Positions 1 through 7,625 of a stretch of 15,987 nt of DNA are shown in pieces. How positions within the stretch are numbered: the first letter of the stretch is position 1; every line of letters begins with the position of its first letter. Origin of the DNA: an uncultured Brevundimonas sp. (lineage in GTDB: Bacteria > Pseudomonadota > Alphaproteobacteria > Caulobacterales > Caulobacteraceae); NCBI GenBank assembly GCA_946481425.1, contig CAMLNT010000034.1, forward strand, positions 1 through 15,987, read 5' to 3'. The position numbers and the translations under genes are program-made. The notes beneath the pieces were generated by a model. It did not search any database and was not told the origin of the DNA. It worked only from the letters and a program-made list of their open reading frames with translations.

Positions 1-17
1 GGGGTCGGAGGGACCCC
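1..17 (+). promoter_or_regulatory. Ribosome binding site in a hairpin loop
   Basis: GGGGTC (1-6) and GACCCC (12-17) are perfect reverse complements, and the five loop bases (7-11) are exactly GGAGG, the ribosome binding site for the ATG at 18. The stem ends directly at the start codon. Whether it forms in the mRNA depends on where transcription starts, which is outside the window. Confidence 0.45.
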
Positions 18-377
18 ATGAAGCGTATCCTGCTTGCCGCCTGCCTCGTTTTCGCGCCCGTCGCTGTCCAAGCGATGCCGGTCTCGGAGTTTCTCGAAGA
101 GGCCGAAGACATTCCTCGCAACCCGACCGCCCTGCTCCGCGAAGACACGCGCCGGCTCATGGGCGAACTCCAGGCGTCGTTTCGGACGATCCGGGACGAG
201 CGCCGCGCCGCGGTCGCCGCTGGTCGCACCCCCGCATTCTGCCCGCCTGAAGGGGAACGGGCGTCGGTCTCAGCGGAACAGTTGCTGAATCGGTTGAACA
301 GCATTCCGGAATCCCGCCGCCACATCAGCGTCACCCAGGCGATGCGCGAATGGATGGCTGAGCGCTATCCCTGCTGA
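18..377 (+). CDS. Small secreted protein of unknown function
   Basis: A 119-residue protein with a clear Sec signal peptide: Lys-Arg at 2-3, a hydrophobic core of about residues 4-17, and a likely cut after VQA near residue 19. The mature part is about 100 residues, mostly charged and helical, with a Cys-Pro-Pro near residue 75 and a C-terminal Tyr-Pro-Cys. The two cysteines could form a disulfide in the periplasm. From memory, alphaproteobacterial proteins with the same layout exist (MPVxxFL start of the mature part, CPP in the middle, KRYPC-like end), but I know of no function for them. The start has GGAGG at 7-11, six bases before the ATG. That ribosome site lies in the loop of a perfect 6-bp hairpin (see the separate entry). 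The next gene is in the same direction but over 100 bases away. Confidence 0.8.
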   Translation: MKRILLAACLVFAPVAVQAMPVSEFLEEAEDIPRNPTALLREDTRRLMGELQASFRTIRDERRAAVAAGRTPAFCPPEGERASVSAEQLLNRLNSIPESRRHISVTQAMREWMAERYPC

Positions 378-480
378 CGTCGTCGGAACCCAGTCAGCGC
401 TAACCCGCTCACGCAACGTAAGCCATCTTTTCAACCGCCTCTGCGGGCCCTAGTTTCCCGGTCCCAAGAACGAAGGCGGC

Positions 481-2061
481 TTGAAGCCGTCTCTGGAGGA
501 CTGCTTGCGCGAGCCGCTGAACTACGCCGTTGGTAGCGAGACGATCTTCGACGCCCTGATCGCGGCGCGCGAGACCTACGGCGACAAGGTCATCCTGGAG
601 GACCAGGATCGCAATCCCCTGACCTACACCGGCGTGATCCGTGCCTCGCTCGTGCTCGGCGCCAAGATCGCGGCCATGACGGAACCGGGTGAGCGCGTCG
701 CCATCCTGCTGCCGACGAGTTCGGGGGTTGTGATTACCTACTACGGCCTCCTCGGCCATGGCCGCGTGCCCGTGATGCTCAACTTCACTTCGGGCGCGCG
801 CAACGTGAAGGCCGCGATCAAGGCAGCCGGCGTGAAGATGGTTCTGTCGGCCAAGCGGTTCGTGAATCAGGCCAAGCTCGAAGACCTGATCGACGCGATC
901 GAAAGCGAAGCCAAGGTCGTCTGGCTCGACGACGTGCGCAAGACCATCGGCCTCACTGACAAGGTCTACGGCCTGATGGCGGGCATGTTCCCGAAGCGGT
1001 TTCGGGCCAGGACTGACCCGGCCTCGCCGGGCGTCATCCTCTTCACGTCCGGAAGCTTTGGCGCGCCGAAGGGTGTGGTGCTCAGCCAGTCGAACCTGAT
1101 CGCCAACTGCCGTCAGGTCGCCCAGCACATCGACCTTGATCCGAACTGGATCATGTTCAATCCCATGCCGACCTTCCATTGTCTGGGGCTGACCGGAGGG
1201 GTCCTTCTGCCGCTGCTTCAAGGAATGCGGGCGTTCCAGTATCCGTCGCCGCTTCATGCCAAGCAGATCGTCGAACTGCTGCCCGACGTGAAGCCTTCGA
1301 TTCTGTTCGCGACCGACACCTTCCTGAACCAGTGGGCGCGGCTCGCTGGACCGGACGATTTCGACAGCCTGCAGTTCGTCGTCGCAGGCGCAGAAAGGGT
1401 TCGCGACGAAACCCATCACCTCTTCAACACGCGGTTCCATGGCTTGAAGCTGCTGGAAGGCTATGGCGCCACCGAGGCCGCGCCCGTCGTCGCCGTGAAC
1501 CATCCGGATCGCAACCGTCCCGGATGCGTGGGCCAGATGCTGCCCGGCATGGAGTGGCGTATCGAGCCAGTGCAGGGCATCGAGCTCGGAGGACGCCTGT
1601 TCCTGCGCGGGCCCAATGTGATGGACGGTTACCTGTCGCCCGACGATCCCGAGATCGTGGAGCCGCTGGAGGGTGGCTGGCACGACACAGGGGATATCGT
1701 GACCATCGATGACGAGGGCTATTGCACCATCCTGGGGCGGGCCAAGCGGTTCGCCAAGATCGGCGGCGAGATGGTCAGTCTGACGGCGGTCGAAGGCCTC
1801 GCCTCGGCCGTCTGGCCGAACAATCATCACGCGGTCGTGGCGGTCGCAGATTCGCGAAAGGGCGAACGCCTTATCCTGATCACCGATAGCCGGGAGGCCG
1901 AGGTGGCGCGGCTGAGCGAATGGGCTCGTTCGCATGGAGCGCCGGAACTGGCGGTGCCGAAGAAGATCATGCGCGTAGCCGAGGTGCCGGTGCTCGGCAC
2001 GGGCAAGACGGACTACGTCACCCTTCAGAAGATGGCCGATCTGGAAGCGCGCGCCGCCTGA
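481..2061 (+). CDS. AMP-binding acyl-ACP/acyl-CoA synthetase, like the Aas C-terminal domain
   Basis: An adenylate-forming enzyme that should activate a fatty acid with ATP and pass it to a thiol carrier. Visible motifs, in order: P-loop FTSGSFGAPKG at residues 188-198, YGATE at 328-332, HDTGD at 401-405, the hinge-region stretch with FAKIGGE at 424-430, and the catalytic C-terminal lysine K509 in GTGK. The forms FTSGSxGxPKG and RFAKIxGEMVS resemble the synthetase half of Aas (acyl-ACP synthetase / 2-acylglycerophosphoethanolamine acyltransferase) more than FadD. Aas normally carries an N-terminal PlsC acyltransferase domain; here an in-frame TAG at 451-453 shows that nothing precedes it. The start is uncertain: TTG at 481 has a weak AAGG upstream, whereas TTG at 505 has GGAGG at 495-499 and would remove eight residues. 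Activation of lysophospholipid-released or exogenous fatty acids is the likely role, by inference from the family. Confidence 0.88.
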   Translation: MKPSLEDCLREPLNYAVGSETIFDALIAARETYGDKVILEDQDRNPLTYTGVIRASLVLGAKIAAMTEPGERVAILLPTSSGVVITYYGLLGHGRVPVMLNFTSGARNVKAAIKAAGVKMVLSAKRFVNQAKLEDLIDAIESEAKVVWLDDVRKTIGLTDKVYGLMAGMFPKRFRARTDPASPGVILFTSGSFGAPKGVVLSQSNLIANCRQVAQHIDLDPNWIMFNPMPTFHCLGLTGGVLLPLLQGMRAFQYPSPLHAKQIVELLPDVKPSILFATDTFLNQWARLAGPDDFDSLQFVVAGAERVRDETHHLFNTRFHGLKLLEGYGATEAAPVVAVNHPDRNRPGCVGQMLPGMEWRIEPVQGIELGGRLFLRGPNVMDGYLSPDDPEIVEPLEGGWHDTGDIVTIDDEGYCTILGRAKRFAKIGGEMVSLTAVEGLASAVWPNNHHAVVAVADSRKGERLILITDSREAEVARLSEWARSHGAPELAVPKKIMRVAEVPVLGTGKTDYVTLQKMADLEARAA

Positions 2062-2145
2062 GCTCGGATGGCCTTGTAAAGCGTAGTTGCAACCACCAGA
2101 GTTACAGAACGATCGCGACGGGCGGTCGATTCCTTGGGGGCTTCC

Positions 2146-2544
2146 ATGGCTTTTAACGGTCTCACGCAACGCACGCCGCAGGTCCTGAGCCTGCTGCGCA
2201 TCGTCTCCGGCCTGCTGTTCCTGCAGCATGGCACCGCAAAGGTGCTGGGCTTCCCGGTTGTGGACGGTGTTCCACCACCCGGGTTCTCTATTGCTGGTCT
2301 GTCCGGCCCGCTTGAGCTGATCTTCGGCGCCCTCCTGGTGCTGGGGCTGTTCACGCGCCCGGTTGCTTTCCTGGCCTCAGGCTTCTGCGCGGTCGGCTAT
2401 TTCTATGCGCACGCCGGGCAGGGCTTTTTCCCTATCCTCAACGGCGGCGAACTGATCGCCCTGTACTGCTTCGTGTTCCTGTACCTCGCCTTTGCCGGCG
2501 CCGGACCGTGGAGCCTGGACGCGATTGTCCGCAAAAAGGCCTGA
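2146..2544 (+). CDS. DoxX family membrane protein
   Basis: A protein of about 132 residues with four hydrophobic segments, matching the usual DoxX size and topology. The family pattern is visible: an N-terminal helix ending in LFLQHGTAKV, a second segment starting GPLELIFGALLVLGL followed by a TRPVA turn, and a last helix after NGGELIALYCF. DoxX-type proteins are inner-membrane proteins of poorly defined role, some linked to quinone or thiol redox stress; no catalytic residue can be named here. I chose ATG at 2146, which has GGGGG at 2136-2140 five bases upstream, over the in-frame TTG at 2134. The gene follows the acyl synthetase by 84 bases and ends just before a strong terminator. Confidence 0.92.
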   Translation: MAFNGLTQRTPQVLSLLRIVSGLLFLQHGTAKVLGFPVVDGVPPPGFSIAGLSGPLELIFGALLVLGLFTRPVAFLASGFCAVGYFYAHAGQGFFPILNGGELIALYCFVFLYLAFAGAGPWSLDAIVRKKA

Positions 2545-2565
2545 GGACGGACATGGCAATGATCT

Positions 2566-2595
2566 CGGCGGCCCCACCAGGCCGCCGTTTTCTTT
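2566..2595 (+). terminator. Rho-independent terminator after the DoxX gene
   Basis: A perfect 8-bp stem CGGCGGCC (2566-2573) / GGCCGCCG (2580-2587) with loop CCACCA, followed by TTTTCTTT (2588-2595). The T-run is only on the plus strand, so it serves the DoxX gene. The convergent ABC permease ends at 2602 and would read through the same hairpin without a T-run. Confidence 0.85.
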
Positions 2596-2601
2596 GAGGC
2601 C

Positions 2602-3369
2602 CTAGTTCTTCAGCCGGTAGCCCGTCTTGAAGATCCAGGCGACCACGACCAGGCAGACCGCCAGGAACAGGGTAATTGCCGCAAGACTGACACCAATCGC
2701 CACGTCGCCTTGCCCGTAGAAGGTCCAACGGAAGCCTGAGATCAGATAAACGATCGGATTGAACAGGCTGATATTGCGCCAGAATTCCGGGAGCATGTGG
2801 ATCGAGTAGAAGGCTCCGCCCAAAAAGGTCAGGGGCGTCACGATCAGCATCGGCACCGCGTTCAGTTCCTCGAAGCCCTTGGCCCAGACGCCCAGGATGA
2901 AGCCAAACAGGGCGAAGCTGACCGCCGTCAGCAGCAGGAAGGCCAGCATCAGCAAGGGATGGTCGATCCGGATCGGCACGAACAACGCCGCAGTCCCCAA
3001 GATCACAAGCCCCAGGATCACCGACTTCGTCGCCGCGGCCCCGACGTAGGCCAGCACCGCCTCGAACGGCGAGACGGGTGCTGACAACAATTCGTAGATA
3101 GTTCCGGTAAACTTCGGAAAATAGATCGCAAAGCTGGCATTGAACAAGCTCTGTGTGAACAGGCTGAGCATGATCAGTCCGGGCACAATGAAGGCCCCAT
3201 AATCGACGCCCTCGATTGAGTTCATGCGGCTGCCAATGGCCGAGCCGAAGACCACGAAATAGAGAGAAGTGGTCACCACGGGCGTCACCAGGCTCTGCCA
3301 AAGGGTGCGGCGGGCCCGGTTCATCTCGAACTGGTAGAGCGACCAGACGGCGTGTCCGTTGAAGGTCAT
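2602..3369 (-). CDS. ABC-2 type transporter permease (YadH-like)
   Basis: A 255-residue inner-membrane permease with six predicted membrane helices (roughly residues 27-46, 58-77, 104-132, 138-164, 173-192 and 225-248), the size and layout of ABC2_membrane proteins. The family region is visible in the fourth to fifth helices: [16 protein letters not shown], then a [12 protein letters not shown] segment and the re-entrant [13 protein letters not shown]. It forms the export channel and would dimerise and pair with the ATPase encoded just upstream. Its ATG overlaps the ATPase stop in an ATGA, so translation of the two is probably coupled. The closest named relatives by pattern are YadH-like exporters, whose substrate is unsettled; nothing in the sequence or in the neighbours points to a substrate. 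Confidence 0.93.
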   Translation of the reverse strand: MTFNGHAVWSLYQFEMNRARRTLWQSLVTPVVTTSLYFVVFGSAIGSRMNSIEGVDYGAFIVPGLIMLSLFTQSLFNASFAIYFPKFTGTIYELLSAPVSPFEAVLAYVGAAATKSVILGLVILGTAALFVPIRIDHPLLMLAFLLLTAVSFALFGFILGVWAKGFEELNAVPMLIVTPLTFLGGAFYSIHMLPEFWRNISLFNPIVYLISGFRWTFYGQGDVAIGVSLAAITLFLAVCLVVVAWIFKTGYRLKN

Positions 3370-4307
3370 TGAGCGGCCTCCGCGTCACGGGAATGCACAA
3401 GGCCGACGAAGATGTCCTCGAGCGAGCTCTGGCGCGTGTTGAGGTCCTTGAAGCCGATACCGAGGTCAGACATCCGGCGCAGGAGCGACGGCACGCCGGT
3501 GCGCTCTGCGGTCGAGTCGAACACATACTCGATCTCGGCCCCCTGCCCCTTCAGCTCGAGCGGCCAGTCGGACAGGCCCTCGGGGAGGACATTCAGCGGT
3601 TCCTGCAGAACGAGGGACAAGGTTTTGCGGCCGAGTTTTTTCATCAGGGCGTCCTTCTCCTCGACGAGGATCAGCTGCCCCTTGGAGATGACGCCCACCC
3701 GATCGGCCATTTCCTCGGCTTCCTCGATGTAGTGGGTGGTCAGGATGATGGTGACGCCCTGGTCGCGCAGGTCGCGGACGAGGTTCCACATGTCGCGGCG
3801 CAGCTCGACGTCGACGCCGGCGGTCGGTTCGTCGAGGAACAGGATGGTCGGCTCGTGGCTGAGGGCCTTGGCGATCAGGACCCGGCGCTTCATTCCGCCG
3901 GAGAGGGTCATGATCTTGTCCTTGCGCTTGTCCCAGAGCGACAGGGACCGCAGGACCCGCTCGATCACCTTGGGGTCAGGAGCCTTGCCGAACAGGCCGC
4001 GCGAGAGGCTGACGGTCGCCCAGACGCTCTCGAAGGCGTCAGTGGTCAGCTCCTGTGGCACCAGGCCGATCTTGGAGCGGGCCTGGCGGTAGTCCTTCCA
4101 GATGTCGTGGCCGTCGGCGATCACCTCGCCGGCCGACGCGTTGACGATGCCGCAGACGATCGAGATCAGGGTCGTCTTGCCCGCGCCGTTCGGCCCTAGC
4201 AGCGCGAATATCTCGCCCTTGCGGATTTCCAGATCGGTGGGCTTCAGCGCCTCGACGCCCGTCGCATAGGTTTTCGACAGGCCGCGTATCGACAGTATGG
4301 GATCCAT
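3366..4307 (-). CDS. ABC transporter ATP-binding protein (YadG-like)
   Basis: The cytoplasmic ATPase of an exporter of the CcmA/YadG type. Numbered from the ATG at 4307 (313 residues): Walker [10 protein letters not shown] at 38-46, Q-loop near VPQE at 83-86, signature LSGGM at 135-139, Walker B LFLDEP at 156-161, and the switch histidine H192 in [10 protein letters not shown]. The C-terminal 90 residues are the accessory domain usual in this family. An in-frame TTG at 4337 would add ten residues and has GGGGG upstream, but the family start (a few residues before [11 protein letters not shown]) fits the ATG. The gene overlaps the permease by 4 nt (ATGA), so the pair forms one operon. All ATP-hydrolysis motifs are intact. 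Confidence 0.94.
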   Translation of the reverse strand: MDPILSIRGLSKTYATGVEALKPTDLEIRKGEIFALLGPNGAGKTTLISIVCGIVNASAGEVIADGHDIWKDYRQARSKIGLVPQELTTDAFESVWATVSLSRGLFGKAPDPKVIERVLRSLSLWDKRKDKIMTLSGGMKRRVLIAKALSHEPTILFLDEPTAGVDVELRRDMWNLVRDLRDQGVTIILTTHYIEEAEEMADRVGVISKGQLILVEEKDALMKKLGRKTLSLVLQEPLNVLPEGLSDWPLELKGQGAEIEYVFDSTAERTGVPSLLRRMSDLGIGFKDLNTRQSSLEDIFVGLVHSRDAEAAQ

Positions 4308-4356
4308 ATTGCCGACGTAGGGCGCGGCGGAAGGCAACTCAACCCCCGGCGGACTA

Positions 4357-4540
4357 GGGTTTCTCCTCTACCCGAGCGCAGCGACGTGGGGAGGTGGCCC
4401 GGCGCGGATACACTGCGAGACGGAGGGGCCGGAGCCGCCTTCTCCGGGCAGGCCTGAGGCGCCCCCTCCACCCCTTCAGGCTGCGCGCTGCCGTCGGGTC
4501 GTGGTCCCCCTTCCCGTCGCTGCGCACCGGGGAGGAGATG
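4357..4540. repeat. GC-rich imperfect inverted repeat in intergenic DNA
   Basis: GCGCAGCGACG at 4376-4386 is perfectly repeated in inverse orientation as CGTCGCTGCGC at 4515-4525, flanked by matching purine-rich and pyrimidine-rich blocks (GTGGGGAGGTGG at 4386-4397 against GTCCCCCTTCCC in 4504-4515). Nested inside are GGAGGGGC-type and GCCCCCTCC-type arms near 4424 and 4461. The whole forms a long branched stem. From memory, intergenic elements with the same GGGGAGGTGGC...GCCCCCTCC flavour are dispersed in Caulobacter and Brevundimonas genomes. The stretch holds no credible gene. Confidence 0.6.
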
Positions 4541-4552
4541 GTAGCGTCAGGC

Positions 4553-4582
4553 GAGGACAAGCAGGACGAGGACAAGCGGGAC
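4553..4582. repeat. 15-bp tandem repeat, two copies
   Basis: GAGGACAAGCAGGAC (4553-4567) is followed at once by GAGGACAAGCGGGAC (4568-4582), identical at 14 of 15 bases. A related GGGACAAAAGCG follows at 4588-4599. It sits between the palindromic repeat and the hairpin downstream of the DUF819 gene. Confidence 0.8.
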
Positions 4583-4612
4583 ATCGCGGGACAAAAGCGC
4601 CCGCGATTTGTC
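4579..4612 (-). terminator. Hairpin at the 3' end of the DUF819 gene
   Basis: ATCGCGGG (4583-4590) pairs with CCCGCGAT (4600-4607), and GGAC (4579-4582) with GTCC (4609-4612) after a small bulge, giving about 12 bp. It begins directly after the stop codon at 4613-4615. No T-run follows on the minus strand, so it may be a processing or stability hairpin and not a true intrinsic terminator. Confidence 0.45.
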
Positions 4613-5872
4613 CTACCCTCCGCCGATCTGGGCCATCATCAGGCCGGTCGCCCAGCCGGCGGCGGTTCCGATGATGTAGCCGAGCACCGCCAGCAGCACA
4701 CCGATCGGGGCCAGTGACGGGTGGAAGGCGGCCGCGGCGACGGGCGCGCTCGCCGCGCCCCCGATATTGGCCATGGAGCCGACGCCCAGGAAGAAGCTGG
4801 GCGCGCGGATCAGGCGCGCCATACCGAACATCAGGAGCACGTGGATGAGCATCCACAGCCCGCCGATCAGGAAGTAGACCGGCGACTCAATGATCGCGGC
4901 GATGTTCATGTTCATGCCGACGGTCGCGACCAGGATGTAGATGAACACCGATCCGACCTTGGCCGCGCCGGGCCCCTGCAGCTTACGCGCTCCGGAGAAC
5001 GACAGGATGACGCCGATCACGGTGGCGATCAGCACGACCCAGAAGAAGCTGGAGTTCAGGGACAGACGGTCAAGTTGCGGATAGGCTTCGCCAAACCACG
5101 TTGAAAGGGGATCGGCCAGGGCGTGGGAAATCCCGACGCCGCCAAAGGCGACCGCGGCGATGAACATCAGGTCCTTGAGCGTAGGGATTCGCGCATTTGC
5201 CAGCTCATAGGCCTCGGCCTTCTCCCGCACAGCCTCGACCGCGCTGGCATCCGCCTTCAGCCAGCGGTCGACCTTGACCTGGTTCGCCGCGATCCAGAGC
5301 ACGACCGCCATCCAGATGTTCGCGACGATGACGTCCACGGCGATCCAGATCGAGAAGACGTCGGGACCGGCTCCGAATATCTCGTAGAGCGCCGTCTGGT
5401 TGGCCGACCCGCCGATCCAGCTGCCGGCAACCGTCGCCATGCCGCGCCAGATCGCCTCAGGTCCCGATCCCAGCAGGTCCGGGGCCAGGAGGCTGGTAAG
5501 CCAGATCGCGACCGGCCCCCCGATCATGACGCCCAGCGTGCCCGTGAAAAACATGATCAGCGCCTTGGGCCCCAGGCGCATCGTTTCCGGCAGGTCCGCC
5601 GACAGGGTCAGAAGGATCAGCGCCGCCGGCAGCAGATAGCGCGAAGCCACGAAATAGAGCTGCGAGGTCTCCGGATCGACGATGCCGAACGTCGTCAGCA
5701 GCGACGGCAGGAAATAGCAGAGCAGCAGGGCCGGGATGATCGAGAAGAACTTCTGGACCCCGGCGCTCTTCAGGTTGGAGGCCCAGAAAACGGCTCCGAG
5801 GATCAGGGCCAGCATGCCGAGGACGACGGCGTCATTGGTGACGAGAGCGGTCGGCTCGGCAGGGACAGTCAT
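4613..5872 (-). CDS. DUF819 family membrane protein
   Basis: A 419-residue polytopic inner-membrane protein with about ten hydrophobic segments. The family pattern is recognisable: an N-terminal LGMLALILGAVFW segment, SADLPETMRLGPKALIMF near residues 90-107, the conserved GSWIGGSANQTAL near 150-162, and a C-terminal VGSMANIGGAASAPVAAA near 366-383. DUF819 (YjcL-like) proteins have the inverted-repeat look of secondary transporters, and the G/S/N/A-rich stretches in both halves resemble transporter hairpins, but the substrate is unknown. A charged cytoplasmic loop (about 195-230) separates the halves. ATG at 5872 has GGAG seven bases upstream. The gene diverges from the SDF symporter across 133 bases. 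Confidence 0.9.
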   Translation of the reverse strand: MTVPAEPTALVTNDAVVLGMLALILGAVFWASNLKSAGVQKFFSIIPALLLCYFLPSLLTTFGIVDPETSQLYFVASRYLLPAALILLTLSADLPETMRLGPKALIMFFTGTLGVMIGGPVAIWLTSLLAPDLLGSGPEAIWRGMATVAGSWIGGSANQTALYEIFGAGPDVFSIWIAVDVIVANIWMAVVLWIAANQVKVDRWLKADASAVEAVREKAEAYELANARIPTLKDLMFIAAVAFGGVGISHALADPLSTWFGEAYPQLDRLSLNSSFFWVVLIATVIGVILSFSGARKLQGPGAAKVGSVFIYILVATVGMNMNIAAIIESPVYFLIGGLWMLIHVLLMFGMARLIRAPSFFLGVGSMANIGGAASAPVAAAAFHPSLAPIGVLLAVLGYIIGTAAGWATGLMMAQIGGG

Positions 5873-6005
5873 TCGCGGCTCCGGCGGATTCGGCCCCGTA
5901 TTGAGCCCGTCGCGACAGGTCTAGGCAAGTCGCACGCCCATGCGGGATTGCCAAAGCGGCGCAGGCTCCTGATGTTGCTGGCTCATTCAGCCCGGGATTC
6001 CCGCC

Positions 6006-7304
6006 ATGTCCGCTCGACAACCGGTCCGCGCCTTCGTCGGCTCACTGAGCGGCCGGGTCCTGCTCGCCCTTGCCCTGGGCCTGGCCCTCGGCGCGACGGT
6101 TCAGGCCGGCGGGACGCCCCTGCCCTGGCTGGTCTCCACCGCCGAAGCAATCGGTTCAATCTGGCTCGGCGGCCTTCAGATGACGGTCATTCCGCTGGTG
6201 CTGGCGCTTCTGGTCGTCGGCGTCGGCAAGGTAGCGGACGCCCTGTCGGCCGGACGCCTGACCGCGCGGGCCATGGTGTGGTTCACGGTCCTGCTGGTCG
6301 CCGCGATCGTGCTGACGCTGACGGGCGTGCAGGCCGCGCTGGCGATCTGGCCGGTCGACGCCGACAGCGCCCGGGCCCTGATCGCCGGCGCTTCGGGCGC
6401 CGAGGCCCCGCCGCCGCCACAGGCCATCGAGTTCGGCGCCTGGTTGCGGTCCCTGGCCCCGACCAACCCGGTCGCGGCCGCGGCCGAAAATGCGGTTCTG
6501 CCGCTGGTCATCTTCGCCCTGTTCTTCGCCTTCGCCATCACGCGCTTGCCCGAACATCAGAAGACTCTGCTGGTGAACCTGTTCGACGCCGTGGCCGACG
6601 CCATGATCGTGATCGTGAACTGGGTCCTGTGGGCCGCGCCGCTGGGCGTGTTCGCACTCGCTCTTACGCTCGGCCTTCGTGGCGGGCTGGGGTCGACAGG
6701 CGCCCTGCTCCACTACGTGATCCTGACGTCGCTGGGCTGCATCCTGGTGGCCGTGGCGGCCTATCCACTAGCCGCAATCTTTGGCCGCGTGCCGCTGGGG
6801 ACGTTCGCGCGCGGTATCGCGCCGGCCCAGGTCGTGGCCTTTTCGACCCAGTCGTCCCTGGGCACGCTGCCGGTCATGGTCGAGCGCGCGCGCGACCACC
6901 TGGGCGTGCCGGAGCATGTCGCTGGTCTGGTCCTGCCGCTGGCGGTGGCGGTCTTCCGCCTTACCAGTCCGGTGGCGAACCTTTCGGTCGTGCTATTCAT
7001 CTGCCACGTCTCGGGCATCCAGCCGTCCCTCGCCCAGCTCATCGCGGCGGGCGTGGTGGCCTTCGCGGTTTCGATCTCGTCGGTCGGCCTGCCGGGTCAG
7101 GTGAGCTTCTTCGTCTCCATCGCGCCGATCTGCCTGGCCATGGGCGCGCCGGTCGAGCTGCTGCCGCTGCTGCTGGCGGTGGAGGTGATCCCCGACATCT
7201 TCCGCACCGTCGGCAATGTGTCCGCCGACCTGGCGGTGACGACGATCCTGAACCGCGGCGCGGCGCCCGAAGCCGACGAGGCCGTTGCGCCGGCCGACGC
7301 CTGA
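6006..7304 (+). CDS. SDF/DAACS family dicarboxylate or amino-acid symporter, atypical
   Basis: A 432-residue inner-membrane carrier of the glutamate/dicarboxylate:cation symporter family (DctA/GltP/GltPh). The first re-entrant hairpin is clear: FSTQSSLGTLPV at residues 279-290. The second shows SVGLPGQVSF. The last core helix keeps D397, R400-T401, N404 and D408 in DIFRTVGNVSAD, positions that in GltPh bind substrate and sodium. The seventh helix is unusual: where the family has NMDGT, this protein has a stretch around FRLTS (317-321), so several classic sodium ligands are missing. A Pro-rich insert lies in the loop near residues 130-145. Substrate is probably an acidic or small organic anion; coupling ion uncertain. 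No strong ribosome site precedes the ATG. The DUF3297 gene follows after 15 bases. Confidence 0.9.
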   Translation: MSARQPVRAFVGSLSGRVLLALALGLALGATVQAGGTPLPWLVSTAEAIGSIWLGGLQMTVIPLVLALLVVGVGKVADALSAGRLTARAMVWFTVLLVAAIVLTLTGVQAALAIWPVDADSARALIAGASGAEAPPPPQAIEFGAWLRSLAPTNPVAAAAENAVLPLVIFALFFAFAITRLPEHQKTLLVNLFDAVADAMIVIVNWVLWAAPLGVFALALTLGLRGGLGSTGALLHYVILTSLGCILVAVAAYPLAAIFGRVPLGTFARGIAPAQVVAFSTQSSLGTLPVMVERARDHLGVPEHVAGLVLPLAVAVFRLTSPVANLSVVLFICHVSGIQPSLAQLIAAGVVAFAVSISSVGLPGQVSFFVSIAPICLAMGAPVELLPLLLAVEVIPDIFRTVGNVSADLAVTTILNRGAAPEADEAVAPADA

Positions 7305-7319
7305 GGCTATCGCAGCGCC

Positions 7320-7574
7320 ATGTCCGACACTCCTCCCGACCGCCTGTCCTCGAACCCCAAGAGCCCGTTCTACGACGAGGCGATCCTGATGCGCGGCGTC
7401 GGCATCCGCTTCAACGGCGACGAGAAGACCAACGTCGACGAGTACTGCGTTTCGGAGGGCTGGGTTCGCCTGGTCGCCGGCAAAGCGCTCGATCGCCAGG
7501 GCAACCCGATGACCATCAAGCTAAAGGGCAAGGTCGAGCCGTTCTTCCAGTCGGGCGACGACGCCGGAACCTGA
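7320..7574 (+). CDS. DUF3297 family protein
   Basis: An 84-residue soluble protein, recognisable by its nearly invariant body: PPDRLSSNPKSPFYDE at the start, RGVGIRFNGDEKTNVDEYC in the middle, EGWVRLVAGKALDRQGNPM, and a LKGKVEPF end. These are the hallmark segments of DUF3297, a short family common in alpha- and gammaproteobacteria with no known function. There is no signal peptide or membrane segment, so it is probably cytoplasmic. It starts 15 bases after the symporter stop, with only GAGG overlapping that stop as a possible ribosome site, so it is probably co-transcribed and perhaps translated by coupling. Confidence 0.92.
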   Translation: MSDTPPDRLSSNPKSPFYDEAILMRGVGIRFNGDEKTNVDEYCVSEGWVRLVAGKALDRQGNPMTIKLKGKVEPFFQSGDDAGT

Positions 7575-7625
7575 CCCGCGCGCCGGGGTTCTTGCAGAGC
7601 TTCGCTCTCCAGCACTGGGCCCATC

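Noticed and set aside
409..2229. 606-codon open frame opposite the first acyl synthetase
   Set aside because: His/Arg/Gln-rich translation, antisense to a well-supported enzyme; no ribosome site or domain.
4394..4717. Small open frames across the 4357-4612 intergenic repeat, both strands
   Set aside because: Low-complexity Arg/Pro/Ser translations over a palindromic repeat, no ribosome sites, and overlap into the DUF819 gene.
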